The notes under the pieces are model-generated. The model had not been told where the DNA came from, did no database searches, and saw only the letters and a program-made list of their open reading frames with translations. From the NCBI RefSeq assembly GCF_030287405.1, contig NZ_JASVVV010000009.1, forward strand, positions 55,753 through 119,752: 64,000 nt of DNA, read 5' to 3'. How positions within the stretch are numbered: the stretch's first letter is position 1; each line of letters begins with the position of its first letter. Below, piece by piece: positions 27,301 through 33,812 of the stretch. Origin of the DNA: Halalkalicoccus sp. NIPERK01 (GTDB lineage Archaea; Halobacteriota; Halobacteria; Halobacteriales; Halalkalicoccaceae). A program made the position numbers and the translations under genes.

Positions 27301-27363
27301 GGTCCAGTTGGTAGGAATATACGCTGGGATCCCCACGAGGGATCAGCAGCGAACAACGACTGA
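24346..27363 (+). CDS. Molybdopterin oxidoreductase catalytic subunit (DMSO reductase superfamily)
   Basis: A 1005-residue protein. An N-terminal FeS site is present at C79, C82, C86 and C116 (ACFNCEAGC ... GRNCAKGP). The molybdopterin domains follow, with VSWEDALDDIA near 149, a candidate Mo ligand Cys207 in TNICSAG, and the C-terminal cofactor domain near 780-900 (LPTQIHSRS, VWVHTKDAKRMGV, GDLVRV). No Tat signal, so the active site faces the cytoplasm. This layout with an FeS-NrfD partner resembles sulfite dehydrogenase SoeABC, though PsrA- or ArrA-like polysulfide or arsenate enzymes are related and cannot be excluded. Long inserts near 560-690 are acidic. Operon with the gene before it and probably the Mrp gene after it. 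Confidence 0.85.
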   Translation: MGSDFNPSWIETTAEKLGLLSNRTTDTKKQRQVRGTNDVERMVPDGLLGGYPDPDDWDAWTEYGSDGTPREYSLVPTACFNCEAGCGLLTYIDNETGEIRKIEGNPEHPGSRGRNCAKGPATINQLTDTGRILHPLKRDGPRGSGQWTRVSWEDALDDIASEMRTTIEDGRENEITYHVGRPGHEEYMDRVIDAWGLDGHNSHTNICSAGARTGYALWHKYDRPSADFANAEFVLLLSAHLESGHYFNPHAQRIMEGMQDGGQLAVLDPRLSNTAAMSDYWLPSQPGSEAAVLLAMANVIIEEELYDAGFVRQWVNWQQFLDEEYPDRDSTFETYLETLKELYAEFTPEYAEAESGADADQIRTIARKIGRAGDRFACHIWRSAASGNEGGWQVARCLHFLSVLTGSVGTKGGTSPNAWHKYDPHLPNEPPRQKLWDELQLPREWPFAHYEMSQLLPYFLKEGRGKLSVYFTRVFNPVYTYPDGFSWIEALTDEELVGLHVALTPTWNETAYFADYVLPMGHSPERHDIQSQETHAGTWVTYRQPVLREYAERQGETIERTYEANPGEVWEEDEFWLDLSWRIDEDGELGIRQYFESPYRGDEDDKPVKMTIDEYYQYVFDHEENLVDAANEAGMEPLEYMKHHGAFEASTNDYKLHEEPLDPSILENEDVWVDEYGTIRRGDEPEFYSESDTSEVLGVMVNGEPRRGFPTPTGKQQFYSKTMAEWGWDDLEYTLPHYIKSHVHPDELDYENGERVLVPTFRLPTQIHSRSSNSKWLEEISHNNPVWVHTKDAKRMGVETGDLVRVVTEIGYFVNEVWVTESIKPGIVAMSHHMGQWKINREDDRDIEEGGDPYGKVTVDLDSSNSQWGMRQSEGIGPFESDDPDSERVWWTDGGVAQNLTHAPHPDPISGMHCWHQKVTVRPAAEDDYYGDIYVDTDRAFEIYQEWVEKTDPAPGPNGLRRPKWLKRPIAPSTESGKDDGWYVDGPVGRNIRWDPHEGSAANND

Positions 27364-27367
27364 TCAC

Positions 27368-28525
27368 ATGGCGGACGACCAGACCCAAGTACAAAAGGTT
27401 CGTCGCCGGATTGCAGAGGCCAACGTGGGTGACACGGATCTCTTCATGGACCTTACCGCGCTCGGCGGAATCGGTTCGATCACTGTTGAACATGGTGTCG
27501 TCGCTGTCGAGATTACGCTCCCCATTCCCAGCGATCATATCCGGTCGAAGATCGAGCAGGAGATTGTGGAAGCCACAACCGACATCGATGGAGTATCCGA
27601 TGTTCGCTGCCGATGGGAACTGAACGTGAGCGGTAGTGACGAGCGAGTTGATCTCATCCCTGAGGTAAAGAATGTGATTGCTATCTCGAGTGGAAAGGGT
27701 GGTGTTGGTAAGAGCACCATCTCAGTGAACCTCGCAGTCGCGCTCGCGTCAGTAGGTGCAACGGTCGGCGTGCTCGATGCCGACGTATACGGTCCGAACG
27801 CTCCAGCAATGCTTGGCCTCTCGAATCGAACTCCAGCAACAACACTTGATGACGCAATTAACCCCAGAGAAATTCACGGCGTGCGGGTTATGAGCATGGA
27901 TTTCCTTGCTGGAGAAGATGACCCTGTCATCTGGCGTGGCCCCATCGTTGACGAATTCATCAAACAACTGTTCGGTGACGTTGAGTGGGGCAGCTTAGAT
28001 TACCTGATTGTTGACCTTCCTCCTGGAACGGGTGATGCCCAGTTGACGCTCGCCCAGCACCTTCCGGTCGCCGGCGCAGTGATTGTGACGACGCCGCAAC
28101 CAGTCGCTATCGATGACGCGCGTCGGGGGTTGGAGGGGTTCGCACGATATGGGGTGCCTATCCTTGGGATTGCGGAGAACATGGCTGGCTTCTCCTGTCC
28201 AGATTGCAGCTCGATTCATGATATTTTCGGCTCGAATGGAGCGACCGGCTTAGCAGAGGAGTTCGATGTCCCGGTCCTCGGGCGAATTCCGCTGGAGACG
28301 AGCGTAGGCACAATTGAGTCGAACGAGTCTAAAGAACCGCCGGGGGTTACTGTCCCGCTTGTCGGTCGCATCCAACTGCCGAGAACACGCGAGGAACGCG
28401 AGCAGCAATCGGCTCTACGACCAATCGCGATCCGAGAAACAGATACTCAAGCGGGTCGTGCATTGCGAGAGCTCGCTACTCGTACGGCGGCACGAGTAGC
28501 TGACTCCCATCACTCTTTGGAGTAG
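27368..28525 (+). CDS. Mrp/ApbC-type iron-sulfur carrier P-loop ATPase
   Basis: 385 residues from ATG 27368, 4 bp after the catalytic subunit stop; an upstream open frame overlaps that gene and is not used. The first 90 residues are a MIP18/DUF59-like domain (VRRRIAEANVGDTDLF ... SITVEHGVVAVEI). The ATPase has a deviant Walker A SSGKGGVGKST near 112, VLDADVYGPNAP near 140 and DLPPGTGDAQLT near 215. A CPDC motif near 280 is the site that holds a transferred [4Fe-4S] cluster between two subunits. Such proteins deliver clusters to apo-enzymes. The position suggests it matures the five-cluster oxidoreductase upstream. The final 60 residues are an extra acidic/basic tail. Confidence 0.9.
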   Translation: MADDQTQVQKVRRRIAEANVGDTDLFMDLTALGGIGSITVEHGVVAVEITLPIPSDHIRSKIEQEIVEATTDIDGVSDVRCRWELNVSGSDERVDLIPEVKNVIAISSGKGGVGKSTISVNLAVALASVGATVGVLDADVYGPNAPAMLGLSNRTPATTLDDAINPREIHGVRVMSMDFLAGEDDPVIWRGPIVDEFIKQLFGDVEWGSLDYLIVDLPPGTGDAQLTLAQHLPVAGAVIVTTPQPVAIDDARRGLEGFARYGVPILGIAENMAGFSCPDCSSIHDIFGSNGATGLAEEFDVPVLGRIPLETSVGTIESNESKEPPGVTVPLVGRIQLPRTREEREQQSALRPIAIRETDTQAGRALRELATRTAARVADSHHSLE

Positions 28526-29031
28526 ATTTGGTCGTAACCACTTGTGATTTCAGCCATCAGTCATAATCTACTACCGTTTGTAATAGACCAAAAGAAACAG
28601 ATAACTACTAAAGTATCACCAATCGTAGATAATTATCCGAAAAAGGTGGTAATACGGTAGGAATTGACGCTTGAGGCCCTATCCATAGTAGTCCTCGTTT
28701 AGAATTTGACCGTTACCCATATCACAGAACCTCTTCACCTGCTGTAGTTTCAACTTCCGCTGGGCCGAGTATCTATATAGCGACATAGGATATATACACT
28801 ACAGTCATTATCTGAGTGAATTTTGTGTTGTTATTGTTTTCTGGATTAGAAAATCACCCCACACAAAGTATAAGTAGATTTGGAATAACGCTCTAACCAC
28901 CGAAAACCCAGGGCTTAGAATCAGGGAAACACACAGCGAATCGCCTTCCCTAACGCGATTTCGTTCACCTGACTGAGAAGCCGAAACACAACGCTGCTCC
29001 ACTCGCGAACCCGTCATGCCCGCCATCATCC
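28526..29031. other. Intergenic region between the oxidoreductase operon and the integrase
   Basis: About 500 bp without a supported gene. The left part is AT-rich and could hold the terminator of the Mrp operon. GAGTATCTATATAGCG near 28775-28790 and AGTATAAGTAGA near 28866-28877 are TATA-like and could drive the integrase. I looked for a tRNA gene or its 3' end as an attachment site and saw none. The change from AT-rich to GC-rich near 28980 coincides with the integrase start. Confidence 0.4.
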
Positions 29032-30312
29032 ATGTCCACCGACCCCACCACCAACTCACCCCGCTACAGCACGATGGACCTTGAGGACTGCGAGGCCTTC
29101 TATCACGAGGAGATCGCCCAGCAGATGCGAGCCGACGAGCTCGATCCCGACCGCGAAACGCCGACTTACGCGTGGTTGAGTGACCACTATCGAGGGTTCA
29201 TCGCGCATCTCTCTCGGAACTTCGACCTCTCACCCGGGGACTTCTACGGCGAGATCGGTGTTCCGCCAAACGACGACGGAGACGACAGCCCGTTCGCGTT
29301 CGTCGACGATCAGGATACGCGCCAGGCGCTCGAATCCTACCTCGTCGAACTCCGGGACCGGCAGGGACGCGCCGAATCGACGGTCGCGACCCGACGATCG
29401 GTGCTTCGCCGCTACGTCAGGACCTACCAGCAGGTGAACGACACCGATGATCTGCTCTCTCCACTCCGATCTGAGCAGGGAAGTTCCGAGGAGAAAGCCC
29501 ATGTCGCGGACACCTTTGACGTCCTCCGGCGGCTCGACGAGACGCTGAACACGCACGCGTCGCGACGCAAGTACGTCCAAGAGGTGCGGCAGTTCTACCA
29601 GCACCGCGTCGACTTCGGAAACGCCGACTACGACCCGACGACGCGGCTCGAACGCCGATTCGGATGGGACTCGACGCCCAACTGGGACAATCCCGCACTC
29701 GAGGCCGACCAGATACAGGCGCTCTACCAGACGGCCGAGACGCCGGCTGACCGCCTCCTCGTCGTTGGTCTCTGTGGATGGGGACTGCGACCGAGCGAGG
29801 TCTGTGCCCTTCATACGCGCCAGCTCACGCTCACGCCCGATGAGGACGACCCCGAGGGCCCAGAGCCATATATCACCTTTGACGAGGATGACCGCAAGAA
29901 CGGGCCGGGGACAGTCGCGTTGCTGGTCGGTACTGAGGAACTCAAGACACGAATCGACGATCTCCACGACAAACACGGCGACGACTGGAACGGCTACCTG
30001 TTGCCGTCGCCCTCGTCAAAATCCGGCCATATCTCGACCGAGACCGCCCGCCGGCACTTCTGTAAGCTCGCTGAGGAAGCTGGTATCACCGTCGACGAAA
30101 CGGCGCCAACGCCGAAGATGGGGCGCCGATACTGGTACACGGCGTACGGGGCGGCGGTCAAACGGGTGGCCGATCGGTTTGAAGATATCGCGGAAGAGCA
30201 GGGTTCGAAATCAGCCGAGGTCGTCCTCGATAACTACCTCTCGAAGCCCGAGCGACGTCGCCATCGGCGGGATGAAATGCGTGATGACCTAGTCGGGCTG
30301 TTCGGTTCGTGA
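29032..30312 (+). CDS. Tyrosine recombinase / phage-type integrase
   Basis: A 426-residue protein. The core-binding region spans about 90-200 (QALESYLVELRDRQGRAEST, cut here, is the SAM-like start). In the catalytic domain, R253 is in GLCGWGLRPSEVCAL, the first Arg; the RRYWYTAYG block near 366 takes the place of H-x-x-R with the His not obvious; and Y402 in VVLDNYLSKPE is the nucleophile. Such enzymes integrate or excise plasmids, viruses or islands, or resolve dimers. Its unusually long N-terminal extension (about 90 residues, acidic) resembles other haloarchaeal integrases. It lies next to a partition locus, so it may serve a plasmid-like element. Array A of the 9-bp iteron begins 89 bp after its stop. 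Confidence 0.85.
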   Translation: MSTDPTTNSPRYSTMDLEDCEAFYHEEIAQQMRADELDPDRETPTYAWLSDHYRGFIAHLSRNFDLSPGDFYGEIGVPPNDDGDDSPFAFVDDQDTRQALESYLVELRDRQGRAESTVATRRSVLRRYVRTYQQVNDTDDLLSPLRSEQGSSEEKAHVADTFDVLRRLDETLNTHASRRKYVQEVRQFYQHRVDFGNADYDPTTRLERRFGWDSTPNWDNPALEADQIQALYQTAETPADRLLVVGLCGWGLRPSEVCALHTRQLTLTPDEDDPEGPEPYITFDEDDRKNGPGTVALLVGTEELKTRIDDLHDKHGDDWNGYLLPSPSSKSGHISTETARRHFCKLAEEAGITVDETAPTPKMGRRYWYTAYGAAVKRVADRFEDIAEEQGSKSAEVVLDNYLSKPERRRHRRDEMRDDLVGLFGS

Positions 30313-30400
30313 CGCTCCATCGCTACCTACTGGATATCAGGAGCGTAGGATTGGAGGTGTGTAATCTCCATGTCGTCCGGCCATTCCACTCGCCCCGATG

Positions 30401-30481
30401 TTCGTTTCGCTCATTGTATTCGTTACGTTCGGTGAATTCATTTCTTTCGTTTCAGTCACCCCGCTCGTCTCGGTCGTTTCC
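30401..30481 (+). repeat. 9-bp iteron array A (9 units)
   Basis: Nine contiguous 9-bp units with exact 9-bp phasing. The first four read TTCGTTTCG, CTCATTGTA, TTCGTTACG and TTCGGTGAA; the rest drift (TTCATTTCT, TTCGTTTCA, GTCACCCCG, CTCGTCTCG, GTCGTTTCC). The order of units closely matches the start of array B inside the parB-like gene. No gene is recognised here, so array A is non-coding. Probable binding site for the small DNA-binding protein of the par locus, or a decayed copy of the start of its gene. Confidence 0.75.
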
Positions 30482-30564
30482 TCCTATCGGCATCATAGGG
30501 GCTGCCTTCGTTACAGGAGGCTCTGGCCCAGTCGTCGGTCATCGGTTCTCGCCTCAGATCTGCG

Positions 30565-31092
30565 TTACCGAAATTCGTTGGCCGTGATCGTCTCGAGATA
30601 TTCGACGCTGACGTACCGGAATTCGATACGGTCGCTGAAGCCGTGCTGTGGCAAGAGCGTCTCGGCCGCTCTCCCTGCCGGTTTGTCGGTCGTCAGAAGA
30701 ACGACGTAGTCCGCCTCTCCGGTGTCGAGAACCTGTGCAGCAAGCCCAACGAGGGCCGTGTCCGCTTTCTCGGTGATGTCCTCGTTGCGGTCAGTCTCGT
30801 TGGCGATGAACCGGCGCGCTTCGTCCATCACCGTCGAAACGAGTGGATTAGTGTAGTTGAGTTCGTCAGCGACGACAATCCAGCCTTCCTCGAATCCATC
30901 GGGATATGGAATGTTCCCCAAGGGATACGCGTCCGCTGCAGGATCCCCTCCGAGCTCTTCGTAGACGCGTTGTGGGATACGCAATGAGATTCCAGCCTGT
31001 CGAACTGCTCGGCGAAGCCGTTGGAATTTATCTTTGTCCGGCCCACCACATCGTACAAAGACGCCGGTATCGGCGAGATAGACCGTCGTCAT
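30565..31092 (-). CDS. PIN-like domain protein, putative toxin
   Basis: A 175-residue protein that begins with YLADTGVFVRCGG, a PIN-type first strand with its Asp, and later has TEKADTALVGLAAQVL and YVVLLTTDKPAG, which fit the middle and last acidic segments of a PIN nuclease. It is longer than a usual VapC and the acidic quartet is spread, so I call it PIN-like. PIN proteins cut RNA. Its ATG overlaps the stop of the HTH gene upstream by 4 nt (ATGA), the arrangement of a toxin after its regulator or antitoxin. It lies between the integrase and the par genes, a common place for addiction modules. Confidence 0.7.
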   Translation of the reverse strand: MTTVYLADTGVFVRCGGPDKDKFQRLRRAVRQAGISLRIPQRVYEELGGDPAADAYPLGNIPYPDGFEEGWIVVADELNYTNPLVSTVMDEARRFIANETDRNEDITEKADTALVGLAAQVLDTGEADYVVLLTTDKPAGRAAETLLPQHGFSDRIEFRYVSVEYLETITANEFR

Positions 31093-31625
31093 GCAGCCGC
31101 GTCGGCGTATTCGGTAGCAACTGGTTCTAGCGATTGGAGGATGATCTCGGCCTCAAGCGGTGAGAGATCGAGTTCTCGGGCCACAATGCGATGGTTGACC
31201 GTGCCGTCGACGTACTCGTACGCGTACTTCAGGGCGACAGCAAGGCCGTCGAGGCCATGGCGCTCGATGTAGACATCGATGTCTTCGTGCTCGTCGCGGC
31301 GAGCAACGGCTGCGATAAGGGCCGGCGTGATCGTTTGAGTCTCACCGTCCGTCGAGAGCGTGAGTGCAATTGACTCCGCGTCGTATTCGTACGGGCGCTG
31401 ATTACGGGATTTTTCCACTAAGCCAGCAGTTTCGAGGTTCTGCACGTAGTCGTAGGCGGTCCCCTGTGGGATGTCGAGCGCGTCGACGATCTCAGAAACG
31501 GTGACTGGACCGTGTTGCAAGATGTGGGCGTACAGCCGAGCGAGCGCTGGCGTTTCGAGGAGGTCGGCGACCGTCTGCAGCTGCTGAATAGGTGGTCGGC
31601 CTGACCGAGGAGGTGAGTGTGCCAT
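31089..31625 (-). CDS. Winged-helix DNA-binding protein, putative antitoxin/regulator
   Basis: A 178-residue protein. Residues 25-80 form a winged helix-turn-helix (LARLYAHILQHGPVTVSEIV, cut here, then IPQGTAYDYVQNLETAGLVEK), with a second region rich in helices (HEDIDVYIERHGLDGLAVALKYAYEY) that may bind the partner. The recognition helix GTAYDYV resembles TrmB- or ArsR-like haloarchaeal regulators. It is the first gene of the HTH-PIN pair and overlaps it by 4 nt. It probably represses its own operon and neutralises the PIN protein; this is inference from layout. Confidence 0.75.
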   Translation of the reverse strand: MAHSPPRSGRPPIQQLQTVADLLETPALARLYAHILQHGPVTVSEIVDALDIPQGTAYDYVQNLETAGLVEKSRNQRPYEYDAESIALTLSTDGETQTITPALIAAVARRDEHEDIDVYIERHGLDGLAVALKYAYEYVDGTVNHRIVARELDLSPLEAEIILQSLEPVATEYADAAA

Positions 31626-31984
31626 TTCGATTACGAATTATGGATAATTCGTGATAAGGGTTCCGGCGGCAGAGCGAAACTCGCAACCAATCCGATACTC
31701 TCAGTGAGATAGCCGCTTCCGCCAGCTCGGCCTTGGAGAAGCGGCGATGGGAAGTTGCAGCATTCGTGTTCACTGAACGCGTCAAAGGGCTTGAAAGGGG
31801 TCGCGATTACCGAGATAATCATGGCCAACAGACGTGATAGGAATATTGTGTGTAGAGCTCTCTTTGGCCCAAATTCGAGCTTTGAGGGGAATGTATATTA
31901 TTTATTGCGATATCCAATTCCCCGGGTAGTACCGGACAGTTTCTCACAAGTCTTGGACCGAAACTATGGCCAGTTCACCGATAG
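31626..31984. other. Intergenic stretch, no supported gene
   Basis: About 360 bp. Short frames on both strands show no family resemblance. It should hold the promoter of the HTH-PIN operon on the minus strand and the terminator of the par operon. The GC content falls toward the par side. I see none of the 9-bp units here. Confidence 0.4.
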
Positions 31985-32383
31985 CTAGTCCTGGCCAAGC
32001 TGGGAAAGACGGGCCTGAATTTCGTCGGCGTCGGCGTCTGAGAGCGCTTCGAGGCCAAACTGGACGAGAAGCGGGTAGAAATGCCGGTTCTTCTTGAACT
32101 CGTCACGACCGGTTTTCCGGAGCTTCAGCTGGGATTCAAGGTATGTATTCTCCAGGTCGTTGAGGATGTCGTCCGGAATGTAGATCGTCCGGCCGTTCCA
32201 CTCGGTCTTAATGTTCGTTTTGCTCGTTTCTTTCGTTTCGCTCGGTGAATTCGTTTCCTGCGTTCCAGTCAATGAATTGGTTTCGCCTGCTTCGGTAACC
32301 TCACTCGTCTCGTTCGCTTCCCCTTCCTCGTCGTCCTCGTAGTTGCCTTCGATCCCAGAGGCGTCTCCCCAGCCATCACTCAT
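31985..32383 (-). CDS. Small partition-type DNA-binding protein (ParB-like, RHH candidate)
   Basis: A 132-residue protein in two parts. Residues 1-60 are acidic and disordered, and residues about 21-57 are built from tripeptides (TSE, VTE, AGE, TNS, LTG, TQE, TNS, PSE, TKE, TSK, TNI), because the DNA there is array B of the 9-bp repeat. Residues 61-132 form the likely folded domain: strand RTIYIPDD, helix ILNDLENTYLESQLKLRK and a second helical stretch FYPLLVQFGLEALSDADADEI, a pattern compatible with a ribbon-helix-helix dimer. Its ATG overlaps parA's stop by 4 nt. By analogy with ParA systems that use small RHH partners (for example the omega protein of pSM19035), it should bind the iterons and load ParA. 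No known family name is claimed. Confidence 0.65.
   Translation of the reverse strand: MSDGWGDASGIEGNYEDDEEGEANETSEVTEAGETNSLTGTQETNSPSETKETSKTNIKTEWNGRTIYIPDDILNDLENTYLESQLKLRKTGRDEFKKNRHFYPLLVQFGLEALSDADADEIQARLSQLGQD
32214..32321 (+). repeat. 9-bp iteron array B (12 units) inside the parB-like gene
   Basis: Twelve contiguous 9-bp units in the same register and orientation as arrays A and C1: TTCGTTTTG, CTCGTTTCT, TTCGTTTCG, CTCGGTGAA, TTCGTTTCC, TGCGTTCCA, GTCAATGAA, TTGGTTTCG, CCTGCTTCG, GTAACCTCA, CTCGTCTCG, TTCGCTTCC. The first units are closest to the consensus TTCGKTKNR; later ones drift. Since 9 bp is three codons, the array is read on the minus strand as an in-frame tripeptide repeat. 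This is a repeat that works at DNA level or protein level, or both. Confidence 0.8.
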
Positions 32384-33198
32384 GCTTCCACCTCCGTTGG
32401 CGGGGTTTTCTCGAAGGTTTCGTCGAAGAGATCGGCGATTTCGTTAAACAGCGTGCGCGCATCTTCTACGCGCTTGTTCTCCTTGTTGAAGCCGAAGATC
32501 GATACCCCCCCACCAATCGATTGGGAGAGATCCGTCCGCTTCGGAATCTCGAAGAGGGGTAGTGAGTACGCCGATTTAATTTCTTCAATCGTGTTTCGGT
32601 GTTCCGCGTTCTGTTCGACCCGATTGCACACGATTGCAAGGCGGTTAATGTTCCCATAGGCTGGTTCAAGCGCTCGAAGCTGCTTAGCAAAAATCTGTAG
32701 ACTATTGGCGTTTAATTTTTCAGGAAGGACCGGGATCACCACGTTTCCGGTCGCTACAAGTGCATTATCTGTGAGAACGTTGAGGGACGGGGGAGTGTCC
32801 ACGATAATATAGTCGTAGTCCTTGGCAAGTTTGTTGAGGGTCATTCCGAGTCGTTCTCGGCTCTTGGGAGCTTCTAGAAGGGTCTGGATGTTCTTATTGT
32901 TCGCGAGTTTCTCGCTGGCAGGGAGAATATCGAATTCCTCGTGCTCCACGATGATGTCGTTCACCGACTCCATCTGTTCAAAGTCGAGTACATCAAAGAG
33001 CGTCGTCCGGTCAGTGTCGTAGTACAGATCGTTGTAATCGAGCGAGCATGTGAGCCCACCATGGTAGTCGATGTCGACAAGAAGGACGTCGTGGCCGCGT
33101 GCGGAGAGTGCACCGCCAGTATGAATGACGTTTGTTGTTTTTCCCGCGCCTCCTTTTTGATTCGCTACGGTAATTCGTGCAGTGTTCGTTTCGCTCAT
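32380..33198 (-). CDS. parA: ParA-family partition ATPase
   Basis: A 272-residue ParA/MinD-type P-loop protein of the short class without an N-terminal HTH. It has deviant Walker A NQKGGAGKTTN (residues 13-23), a Walker A' that reads LVDIDYHGGLT instead of the usual D-x-DPQG, Walker B YIIVDTPPSLN near 130 and IPVLPEKLNANSL near 160. These ATPases form nucleoid gradients that move plasmid DNA bound by a partner protein. The first codons (MSETNT) are themselves encoded by the end of iteron array C1, and non-coding arrays C1-C3 lie upstream, so the promoter and the presumed centromere coincide. parB-like gene follows with a 4-nt overlap. Confidence 0.9.
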   Translation of the reverse strand: MSETNTARITVANQKGGAGKTTNVIHTGGALSARGHDVLLVDIDYHGGLTCSLDYNDLYYDTDRTTLFDVLDFEQMESVNDIIVEHEEFDILPASEKLANNKNIQTLLEAPKSRERLGMTLNKLAKDYDYIIVDTPPSLNVLTDNALVATGNVVIPVLPEKLNANSLQIFAKQLRALEPAYGNINRLAIVCNRVEQNAEHRNTIEEIKSAYSLPLFEIPKRTDLSQSIGGGVSIFGFNKENKRVEDARTLFNEIADLFDETFEKTPPTEVEA

Positions 33199-33265
33199 TT
33201 AGTTCGTTTCGTTCGGTGAATTCGTTGTATTCGATTTGTTCGTTTCGATCGGTGCGTTCGGTGAG
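33185..33265 (+). repeat. 9-bp iteron array C1 (9 units) at the parA start
   Basis: Nine contiguous units: TTCGTTTCG, CTCATTTAG, TTCGTTTCG, TTCGGTGAA, TTCGTTGTA, TTCGATTTG, TTCGTTTCG, ATCGGTGCG, TTCGGTGAG. Spacing is exactly 9 bp. The first 14 bp overlap parA codons 1-5, the rest is upstream and should cover the promoter and 5' leader. A protein bound here would both block parA transcription and mark the DNA for segregation. Confidence 0.8.
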
Positions 33266-33311
33266 CGGATTTCGCTCGATGAAAGGAATTCCGTCTTGTT
33301 AAAACCCGCTG

Positions 33312-33356
33312 TTCGTTTGCATCAATGAATTCGTTATGCTCGTTTTATTCGTTACG
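33312..33356 (+). repeat. 9-bp iteron array C2 (5 units)
   Basis: Five contiguous units: TTCGTTTGC, ATCAATGAA, TTCGTTATG, CTCGTTTTA, TTCGTTACG. Same strand and unit as C1 but not in phase with it (offset 127 bp). Lies in the non-coding region upstream of parA. Confidence 0.7.
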
Positions 33357-33387
33357 CCTACAGAAGAGCGACTTTCAAGTCATATCG

Positions 33388-33450
33388 TTCATTGAATGCG
33401 TTCCCTCCAATTCATTCGTTCCGTTCGTTTCGCTCGTTTTATTCGTGACA
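33388..33450 (+). repeat. 9-bp iteron array C3 (7 units)
   Basis: Seven contiguous units: TTCATTGAA, TGCGTTCCC, TCCAATTCA, TTCGTTCCG, TTCGTTTCG, CTCGTTTTA, TTCGTGACA. The middle four are close to consensus. Together with C1 and C2 this makes 21 units in about 270 bp upstream of parA, all on one strand. Confidence 0.7.
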
Positions 33451-33555
33451 TCGTTTATCGTGGATGGTAAAGACGACTCTATAGAGGGTGAGTCGTAACT
33501 GATTCCGTGACCCTCTAACCAGCCACAAAATAGGGCATCAAGAGGAATCATCAGG

Positions 33556-33791
33556 ATGGAGAATCAAGAATTTTTAACTGTTGGTAAATTATTGACGGGT
33601 GCTTCGTCATCAAGAGTCGGAATTCAATTAGCTGTATCGCACGGCACCACACGCCCTCCAAGACGATCAGACAGGCTGTCAATCGGCTCAAAAATAGATC
33701 CATCCGTCCAAACTACTACGACGGATTTGATGTCGTCGATGACCGCGGGCGCACTACAGCAACGCTACTCTATATCCATTTGAACAAGTAG
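33556..33791 (+). pseudogene. Short gene remnant upstream of the iterons
   Basis: From about 33588 to a TAG at 33789-33791 one frame without any start codon reads sensibly (SKTIRQAVNRLKNRSIRPN, then YYDGFDVVDDRGRTTATLLYIHLNK). Another frame supplies an ATG at 33556 and the first 30 codons (MENQEFLTVGKLLTGASSS) and then loses sense. A frameshift near 33630 would join them into a protein of about 78 residues. I do not recognise it. It may instead be a chance frame. It is AT-richer than the TRAM gene next to it. Confidence 0.3.
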
Positions 33792-33812
33792 ATCACTTGA
33801 ACTGACAGCAGG

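Noticed and set aside
27125..27367. Longer N-terminus for the Mrp-like ATPase
   Set aside because: The extension overlaps the end of the catalytic subunit gene in another frame; ATG 27368 lies 4 bp after that stop and starts the conserved domain.
28526..29031. Attachment site or tRNA at the integrase
   Set aside because: No tRNA-like sequence or direct repeat matching the other side of the element could be found by eye.
29230..29976. A 248-codon minus-strand frame opposite the integrase
   Set aside because: It is a shadow frame; the plus strand has the catalytic Arg and Tyr of a tyrosine recombinase.
33185..33450. Possible CRISPR array
   Set aside because: The 9-bp units are contiguous with no spacers, degenerate, and no cas genes are in the window.
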